Of a stretch of DNA of 12,012 bases, positions 6,837-12,012 are shown piece by piece. The position numbers were made by a program, and so were the translations under genes. Location of the stretch: assembly GCA_947373075.1 (NCBI GenBank), contig CANBWF010000035.1:1-12012 (forward strand), in the 5' to 3' direction. The notes below the pieces were generated by a model. The model was not told the DNA's origin, did no database searches, and saw only the letters and a program-made list of their open reading frames with translations. Source of the DNA: Actinomycetota bacterium. GTDB lineage: Bacteria > Actinomycetota > Actinomycetes > S36-B12 > UBA5976. Within the stretch, counting starts at the first letter, position 1. Each line of letters opens with the position of its first letter.

Positions 6837-8113
6837 CCAGTTATGTCCTAAAGAATGTTTCGATTGTCGGCGGCTCTGCTACCGACCTCCTGATTAGCGA
6901 TGGCGTCATTGCCCAAATTGGTGATGGTCTTAATGCAGATCAAGTTATTGATGCCAAAGGTTGTATTGCACTGCCAGGTCTTGTGGATCTGCATACTCAC
7001 TTACGCGAGCCGGGCAAAGAAGATGCCGAAACTGTACTTTCTGGTTCACAGGCTGCGGCAGTGGGTGGATTCACCAGTGTGCATGCCATGGCTAATACAA
7101 ATCCGGTTGCAGACAATGCCGGTGTAGTTGAACAGGTCTGGCGACTCGGCAAAGAAGCAGGTTTAGTCGATGTTCGTCCAGTGGGCGCTGTAACTAAAGG
7201 TCTTGAGGGCGTAACACTTGCTGAGCTAGGCACCATGGCCGACAGCGCAGCTGGCGTTCGGGTATTTAGTGACGATGGCAAGTGCGTGCACGATCCAGTG
7301 ATTATGCGCCGCGCTTTGGAGTATGTAAAAGCGTTCGACGGTGTCATCGCTCAGCATGCGCAAGAGCCACAGTTAACTGATGGTGCGCAGATGAATGAAG
7401 GCATCATCTCCGGACAACTTGGTTTGCGTGGCTGGCCTGCTGTGGCTGAAGAGGCCATCATTGCCCGCGACGTATTACTTGCATCGCATGTAGATGCTCG
7501 CTTGCACATTTGTCACCTATCAACTGCAGGTAGCGTTGAAATTATCCGCTGGGCAAAGAGTCGTGGAATCAAAGTAACTGCTGAAGTTACGCCGCATCAC
7601 TTAATCCTTACTGACGAGCTAGCCACTAGCTATAACCCTGTTTTCAAAGTTAATCCACCGCTTCGCACGCAAGCTGATGTTGAAGCAGTTCGCGAAGGTC
7701 TAGCCGATGGCACTATCGATATCGTTGCAACAGATCACGCTCCACATCCAGCGCAGGATAAAGATTGTGAATGGTCGGCTGCTGCCTTTGGTATGACAGG
7801 TTTAGAGACTGCGCTTCAGGTTGTGCATGCCACGATGGTTAAGACTGGCTTACTAACTTGGGAGCAGGTCGCCGACCGTATGTCTTACGCGCCAGCACAA
7901 ATTGGTCGGGTAAACACTCAAGGTCAAGCCCTTGTTGTAGGCGCACCTGCGCACATTGCACTGTTTGATCCAAATACCGAAGTAACGATCACTGCTGAGA
8001 ACTCGGTAAGTGCAAGTCGCAATACGCCATTCGCTGGCTACACCCTGCCGGGCATTGTGCAAGCAACTTTCTTTAATGGCAAGCCAACAGTTCTAGATGG
8101 AAAGTTGGTGTGA
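6833..8113 (+). CDS. pyrC: Dihydroorotase, type I
   Basis: This 426-residue enzyme reversibly cyclises N-carbamoyl-aspartate to dihydroorotate. It is an amidohydrolase barrel with small beta strands at both ends. Metal ligands visible are H54 and H56 in DLHTHLREPG, D148 in FSDDGK (the bridging aspartate position used by Bacillus-like type I enzymes in place of a carboxylated lysine), H175 in AQHAQE, H228 in ICHLST and D301 in ATDHAPH. The substrate-binding segments NTNP (88-91) and KVNPPLR (272-278) are also present. Length and motifs match the longer bacterial type I form, not the roughly 345-residue E. coli form. Its ATG overlaps the pyrB stop (ATGA) with TGAGG at 6821-6825. Hydantoinases and allantoinases share the fold; the operon position decides for PyrC. 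Confidence 0.96.
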   Translation: MTSYVLKNVSIVGGSATDLLISDGVIAQIGDGLNADQVIDAKGCIALPGLVDLHTHLREPGKEDAETVLSGSQAAAVGGFTSVHAMANTNPVADNAGVVEQVWRLGKEAGLVDVRPVGAVTKGLEGVTLAELGTMADSAAGVRVFSDDGKCVHDPVIMRRALEYVKAFDGVIAQHAQEPQLTDGAQMNEGIISGQLGLRGWPAVAEEAIIARDVLLASHVDARLHICHLSTAGSVEIIRWAKSRGIKVTAEVTPHHLILTDELATSYNPVFKVNPPLRTQADVEAVREGLADGTIDIVATDHAPHPAQDKDCEWSAAAFGMTGLETALQVVHATMVKTGLLTWEQVADRMSYAPAQIGRVNTQGQALVVGAPAHIALFDPNTEVTITAENSVSASRNTPFAGYTLPGIVQATFFNGKPTVLDGKLV

Positions 8114-8661
8114 CAACTCTGCTTCATCTCGAGCCACACTCGGCCCCTGTAACTCATGTGACTTCCCGGATTATTTTTACCATCGCTGTTTTCGCAGTTA
8201 TCGGGTTAGCTATTTGGGGGATGCGTCGGGCTTGGCTTGGTAAAGCAAAGAAGTTTTCACATATACCTGCGCCAGACACTGCAGTCCCAGTCGGTTCTGT
8301 GTCAGTCACTGGTGCGTTCGACGCTCGGTTTGCTGGTTCAACTGTAAGCGGACAGTGGTTGAACCGTATTACTGTGCATGCACTTGGTACACCGCGTGGC
8401 GTTATCGCTAGTGTGCATAGTGACGGAATTTTCATCGAAGATGATGGTGATTTCAGTTTGTGGCTACCCAAATCCGATCTCACCGCAGTTCGAGCTGGGC
8501 GAGGTATTGCCGGCGATGTTGTTGAGCCTGAAGGCATGGTGATTCTCACTTGGACTTTGGGCGACCAAAGCGTAGATACCGGCCTCCGTGTAAACCGCAA
8601 CAGTGATCATGAAGAGTTTTTGAAAGCAGCAAGTGAATTGGTGAATGGAGTGAGTGCATGA
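8110..8661 (+). CDS. Conserved single-pass membrane protein of the pyr operon, function unknown
   Basis: This protein of 183 residues has no function I can assign. A short amino-terminal stretch is followed by one strongly hydrophobic segment (about 20-38), then the basic run RRAWLGKAKK (39-48). By the positive-inside rule, the remaining 135 or so residues should face the cytoplasm. That part is soluble, rich in predicted beta strands (for example 61-70, 86-92, 98-110, 142-150) and ends in a short helix (165-179), a pattern compatible with a PH-like domain, though this is inference. It sits between pyrC and carA exactly where M. tuberculosis has Rv1382, a membrane protein of similar size, so it is probably the same family. 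The start is GTG, overlapping the pyrC stop as GTGA, with GGAAAG at 8099-8104. A second GTG at codon 17 is a less likely start. Confidence 0.85.
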   Translation: MTTLLHLEPHSAPVTHVTSRIIFTIAVFAVIGLAIWGMRRAWLGKAKKFSHIPAPDTAVPVGSVSVTGAFDARFAGSTVSGQWLNRITVHALGTPRGVIASVHSDGIFIEDDGDFSLWLPKSDLTAVRAGRGIAGDVVEPEGMVILTWTLGDQSVDTGLRVNRNSDHEEFLKAASELVNGVSA

Positions 8662-9773
8662 CATCGGCCGTTTTAGTACTAGAGGATGGTCAGGTTTATT
8701 CCGGCCAGTCTTACGGTGCAACAGGTAGCGCGTTTGGTGAGGCAGTTTTTGCTACTGGCATGACTGGTTATCAAGAGACCATCACCGACCCTTCCTACTG
8801 TGGTCAGGTTGTTGTGCAGACAGCTCCACACATCGGAAACACCGGTTGGAATGACGAAGATGACGAGTCCGCTCAGATTTGGGTTGCTGGCTACGTTGTC
8901 CGCGATCCGGCCAGGCGAGTTTCAAACTGGCGCTCAACAAAATCTCTTGACGAAGAGTTAACGGCACAGAATGTTGTTGGTATTAGCGGAATTGATACTC
9001 GTGCATTAACCCGCCACCTGCGTGAACAAGGCGCTATGCGAGTTGGCATTTTTAGTGGCGAACTCGCTAGTGAGCCAATCGAAACGTTAATTGCAAAAGT
9101 TCGTGAAGTTCCCGAAATGGCTGGCGCAAGTTTCTCACAAACGGTTTCAACTAAAACTGCTTATGTTGTTCCTGCGGTAGGCGAAAAGAAGTATCAGGTC
9201 GCGGCTCTTGATCTTGGCATTAAGGCAATGACACCAACGCTTATGGCGCAGCGGGGGATTGAAGTACATGTAATGCCTGCCGATTCCACAATCGAAGATT
9301 TCTTGGCTGCTGGTCCTGATGGAGTTTTCCTATCCAATGGTCCTGGCGATCCAGCTACTGCTTCCCATGCAATTGAAATCGTTAAAGCGGCACTAATTAT
9401 TAAACGTCCGTTGTTCGGTATCTGTTTTGGTAATCAAATTCTGGGTCGAGCATTGGGCTTTGGCACTTACAAACTGCGCTACGGACACCGCGGAATTAAC
9501 CAGCCAGTTATGGATCGCACCACTGGCAAAGTGGAAGTAACTGCGCATAACCACGGGTTCGCTGTTGATGCGCCGATAGATCGAGATAGTTCCACCGAAT
9601 TTGGAACAGTGCGCGTAAGTCATGTTTGTTTGAATGACGATGTTGTTGAAGGTTTGGAATGTCTAGACGTTCCGGCTTTCAGTGTTCAGTATCACCCTGA
9701 AGCTGCCGCGGGTCCGCATGACTCAGCGTATTTATTTGATCGGTTCGTTCAATTGATGGAGAGTGTTCGCTAA
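8658..9773 (+). CDS. carA: Carbamoyl phosphate synthase small (glutaminase) subunit
   Basis: This 371-residue protein is full length for CarA. It hydrolyses glutamine and channels ammonia to CarB. The amino-terminal CarA-specific domain shows FATGMTGYQETITDPSY (31-47). The class I glutamine amidotransferase domain has SNGPGDP (226-232), the nucleophile C256 in GICFGNQ, and the triad partners H346 and E348 in YHPEA. The residue after the Gly of the nucleophile motif is Asn (N259), where E. coli has His; I recall this as common in actinobacteria, so it does not suggest loss of activity. It begins with ATG overlapping the stop of the membrane protein gene (ATGA), with GGAG at 8647-8650. Its TAA stop shares one base with the carB start, fitting equal production of the two subunits. 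Confidence 0.97.
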   Translation: MTSAVLVLEDGQVYSGQSYGATGSAFGEAVFATGMTGYQETITDPSYCGQVVVQTAPHIGNTGWNDEDDESAQIWVAGYVVRDPARRVSNWRSTKSLDEELTAQNVVGISGIDTRALTRHLREQGAMRVGIFSGELASEPIETLIAKVREVPEMAGASFSQTVSTKTAYVVPAVGEKKYQVAALDLGIKAMTPTLMAQRGIEVHVMPADSTIEDFLAAGPDGVFLSNGPGDPATASHAIEIVKAALIIKRPLFGICFGNQILGRALGFGTYKLRYGHRGINQPVMDRTTGKVEVTAHNHGFAVDAPIDRDSSTEFGTVRVSHVCLNDDVVEGLECLDVPAFSVQYHPEAAAGPHDSAYLFDRFVQLMESVR

Positions 9774-12012
9774 TGCCGCGTCGTGAAGACATTAAGTCAG
9801 TAATGGTGATTGGCTCTGGGCCAATCGTTATCGGCCAGGCCTGCGAATTCGATTATTCAGGAACTCAGGCTTGCCGAGTTCTGAAGGCCGAAGGCTTGCG
9901 CGTTATTTTGGTCAACAGCAACCCTGCAACCATCATGACCGATCCAGAGTTTGCCGATGCAACCTACATCGAACCGATCACGCCTGAAATTGTTGCTAGC
10001 ATCATCGAACGCGAACGCCCAGATGCTTTACTGCCAACTCTTGGTGGCCAGACTGCGCTCAATACCGCAATGTCTTTGCATGCAAATGGCGTGCTAGAGA
10101 AATTTAATGTTGAACTAATCGGCGCGAATGTTGAGGCAATTGAACGCGGTGAAAACCGCGAGATTTTCCGCACAATCGTTGAAGAAATTGGCGGCGAAAG
10201 TGCAAAGTCTTTCGTTTGTCACAGCATGCAAGATTGCCTTGATGGCGTTAAAGAATTGGGTTACCCAGTCGTTGTTCGTCCATCCTTCACAATGGGTGGC
10301 GCTGGTTCAGGTATCGCTTACAACGAAGAAGACTTACATCGCATTGCTGGACTTGGTTTGCAGGCCAGCCCAACCACTGAAGTGTTGCTAGAAGAATCAA
10401 TCATCGGTTGGAAAGAATACGAACTCGAGTTGATGCGCGATCATCATGACAATGTTGTGGTTATCTGTTCAATTGAGAATGTAGACCCAATGGGTGTACA
10501 CACTGGTGACTCAATCACTATCGCCCCAGCCATGACACTTACTGATCGCGAATACCAAAGACTTCGCGACATTGGGATCGACATTATTCGCGCGGTTGGC
10601 GTGGATACTGGTGGCTGCAACATTCAATTCGCAGTGAATCCAGAAGATGGTCGAATCATTGTTATCGAAATGAACCCACGTGTCTCTCGTTCGTCGGCAC
10701 TGGCAAGTAAAGCAACCGGATTCCCGATTGCAAAAATTGCAGCTCGCTTGGCTATCGGCTACACATTGGATGAAATTCCAAACGACATCACCAAAGAGAC
10801 ACCAGCGTCGTTTGAACCAACTCTTGACTATGTCGTCGTCAAGGTTCCGCGCTTTGCTTTTGAGAAATTCCCGAATGCGGATCAAACACTCACAACCACT
10901 ATGAAATCTGTTGGTGAAGCAATGGCAATCGGCCGTAACTTCACTGAGAGTTTGCAAAAAGCGCTTCGCTCTATTGAAAAGAAGGAAGCAATTTTCGACT
11001 GGGCAACTCCGCCAACAGAAATTGATGTTGCTGACGCGCTTGAGCGTATGAAAGTTCCGCACGATGGTCGCCTAAACCTTGTGCAGCAGGCACTTTGGGC
11101 TGGTTCGTCAATTGAAACCGTGTTCGGTGCAACAAAGATTGACCCTTGGTTCCTAGATCAGATTGTTTTGCTTTGTGAAGTAGCTCGCGAAGTTGCAGCT
11201 GCTCCAGCTTTGGATCGCGAAGTGCTGTTCAATGCAAAGCAACATGGCTTCTCCGACAAGCAGATTGCCGCGATTCGCAAAACCACTGAAGCAGAAATCC
11301 GTTCGCTAAGGCACAACCTTGATTTACGTCCAGTATTCAAAACTGTTGATACTTGCGCGGCTGAGTTTGCGGCAACAACTCCGTATCACTACTCGTCTTA
11401 CGACCAAGAAACCGAAGTAGCGCCGCGTGAAAATCCAGCAGTGATTATTTTGGGTTCAGGCCCTAACCGAATTGGACAGGGTATTGAGTTCGATTACTCG
11501 TGTGTTCATGCTTCGCTCACGCTTCGCGAACGCGGTTTCGATACCATCATGATTAACTGCAATCCAGAAACCGTTTCAACGGACTACGACACTTCAAGTC
11601 GCTTGTATTTCGAGCCGCTAACTCTTGAAGATGTGCTTGAAGTTATTCATGCCGAAACACTTGCTGGCCCAGTGGTTGGTGTTATCACGCAGCTTGGCGG
11701 GCAAACTCCTCTTGGCTTAGCCCAGGGCCTACAGGATGCCGGGATAACAATTCTTGGTACCTCGCCAGATGCCATTGAACTTGCGGAAGAACGCGGCGCA
11801 TTCGGCAAAGTTTTGGCAGATGCTGGCTTGCCGGCGCCAAAACATGGAATGGCAACTTCGTTTGAAGAGGCGAAAGTTATTGCCGACGACATTAGTTACC
11901 CAGTCTTGGTCCGCCCGTCGTACGTACTCGGTGGGCGCGGCATGGAAATCGTCTACGACGAGTCCATGCTGAGTGACTACCTTTCGCGTGCCACTGAAAT
12001 TGATCCAGAACG
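9773..12012 (+). CDS. carB: Carbamoyl phosphate synthase large subunit, 3'-truncated by window edge
   Basis: The frame is open from ATG (TAATG overlap with carA; GGAGAG at 9758-9763) to the window end, giving 746 codons of an expected 1,070-1,110. CarB makes carbamoyl phosphate from bicarbonate, ammonia and two ATP, feeding PyrB and also arginine synthesis. The first ATP-grasp half keeps the E. coli numbering: R129, R169 in VVRPSFTMGG, E215, and E299, N301 and R303 in IEMNPRVSRS. The oligomerisation region at about 400-550 ends with FKTVDTCAAEFAATTPYHYS (522-541). The second half begins again with GSGPNRIGQGIEFDYS (561-576), the internal duplication typical of CarB, and reaches VLVRPSYVLGGRGM (711-724). 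The rest of the second ATP-grasp domain and the allosteric MGS-like domain lie beyond the edge. No frameshift is seen. Confidence 0.97.
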   Translation, partial: MPRREDIKSVMVIGSGPIVIGQACEFDYSGTQACRVLKAEGLRVILVNSNPATIMTDPEFADATYIEPITPEIVASIIERERPDALLPTLGGQTALNTAMSLHANGVLEKFNVELIGANVEAIERGENREIFRTIVEEIGGESAKSFVCHSMQDCLDGVKELGYPVVVRPSFTMGGAGSGIAYNEEDLHRIAGLGLQASPTTEVLLEESIIGWKEYELELMRDHHDNVVVICSIENVDPMGVHTGDSITIAPAMTLTDREYQRLRDIGIDIIRAVGVDTGGCNIQFAVNPEDGRIIVIEMNPRVSRSSALASKATGFPIAKIAARLAIGYTLDEIPNDITKETPASFEPTLDYVVVKVPRFAFEKFPNADQTLTTTMKSVGEAMAIGRNFTESLQKALRSIEKKEAIFDWATPPTEIDVADALERMKVPHDGRLNLVQQALWAGSSIETVFGATKIDPWFLDQIVLLCEVAREVAAAPALDREVLFNAKQHGFSDKQIAAIRKTTEAEIRSLRHNLDLRPVFKTVDTCAAEFAATTPYHYSSYDQETEVAPRENPAVIILGSGPNRIGQGIEFDYSCVHASLTLRERGFDTIMINCNPETVSTDYDTSSRLYFEPLTLEDVLEVIHAETLAGPVVGVITQLGGQTPLGLAQGLQDAGITILGTSPDAIELAEERGAFGKVLADAGLPAPKHGMATSFEEAKVIADDISYPVLVRPSYVLGGRGMEIVYDESMLSDYLSRATEIDPE

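Noticed and set aside
8154..8600. Minus-strand open frame (148 codons) opposite the membrane protein gene
   Set aside because: The plus-strand frame has coupled overlaps at both ends, a membrane segment and synteny with Rv1382. The antisense frame has low-complexity Ser/Thr/Pro/Arg content typical of a reverse-complement shadow.
9426..9446. CarA nucleophile motif GICFGNQ with Asn instead of the E. coli His, considered as a possibly impaired glutaminase
   Set aside because: The catalytic Cys, His and Glu are all present, and this motif variant is, to my knowledge, usual in actinobacterial CarA.
10511..11062. Long open frame on the minus strand (183 codons) inside carB
   Set aside because: It is antisense to a fully conserved stretch of CarB, is rich in Cys, Trp and Phe without family motifs, and has no ribosome site or promoter. 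It is a shadow of the carB codon pattern.
1..12012. Mobile elements, CRISPR arrays, tRNA or rRNA genes, defence-like cassettes
   Set aside because: Genes are packed with gaps of at most 109 bases; I saw no repeat array, transposase, RNA gene or accessory gene. The window is a conserved housekeeping region.

Overview
This window holds ordinary core metabolism from an actinobacterium with only moderate G+C (about half by eye, below the usual high-G+C actinomycetes). Two things point to Actinobacteria. The first is the gene order pyrR-pyrB-pyrC-(small membrane protein)-carA-carB, which is the order of the Mycobacterium tuberculosis Rv1379-Rv1384 block. The second is protein detail: a GltD amino terminus of the actinobacterial kind, a pyruvate kinase beginning MRRAKIVCTLGPA, and a CarA nucleophile motif GICFGNQ. 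A low-G+C planktonic lineage is possible, but the sequence alone does not settle it. All genes lie on the + strand.

Left part (1-3726): the carboxy-terminal half of the glutamate synthase large subunit (gltB, truncated by the window edge) and the complete small subunit (gltD). Together they make glutamate from glutamine and 2-oxoglutarate. A 109-base gap follows, holding a strong inverted repeat (probable terminator), a second hairpin and a consensus -35 box. Then comes pyruvate kinase (pyk, GTG start, 3836-5263), which carries the residues of the K+-independent class.

Right part (5264-12012): a 92-base leader and then the pyrimidine operon. The leader has a possible promoter and a very clear PyrR-type RNA hairpin whose lower stem contains the Shine-Dalgarno sequence of pyrR. 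This predicts translational repression by UMP-bound PyrR, as known in mycobacteria. Then come pyrR, pyrB, pyrC, an uncharacterised single-pass membrane protein, carA, and carB, which runs off the right edge with 746 codons visible. All five junctions in this operon overlap by 1 or 4 bases (ATGA, GTGA or TAATG), so translation of the genes is probably coupled.

CarAB makes carbamoyl phosphate from glutamine, PyrB joins it to aspartate, PyrC closes the ring to dihydroorotate, and PyrR senses the end product. No mobile element, CRISPR array, RNA gene or new defence-like system is visible. The least understood parts are the membrane protein between pyrC and carA and the gltD-pyk intergenic region.
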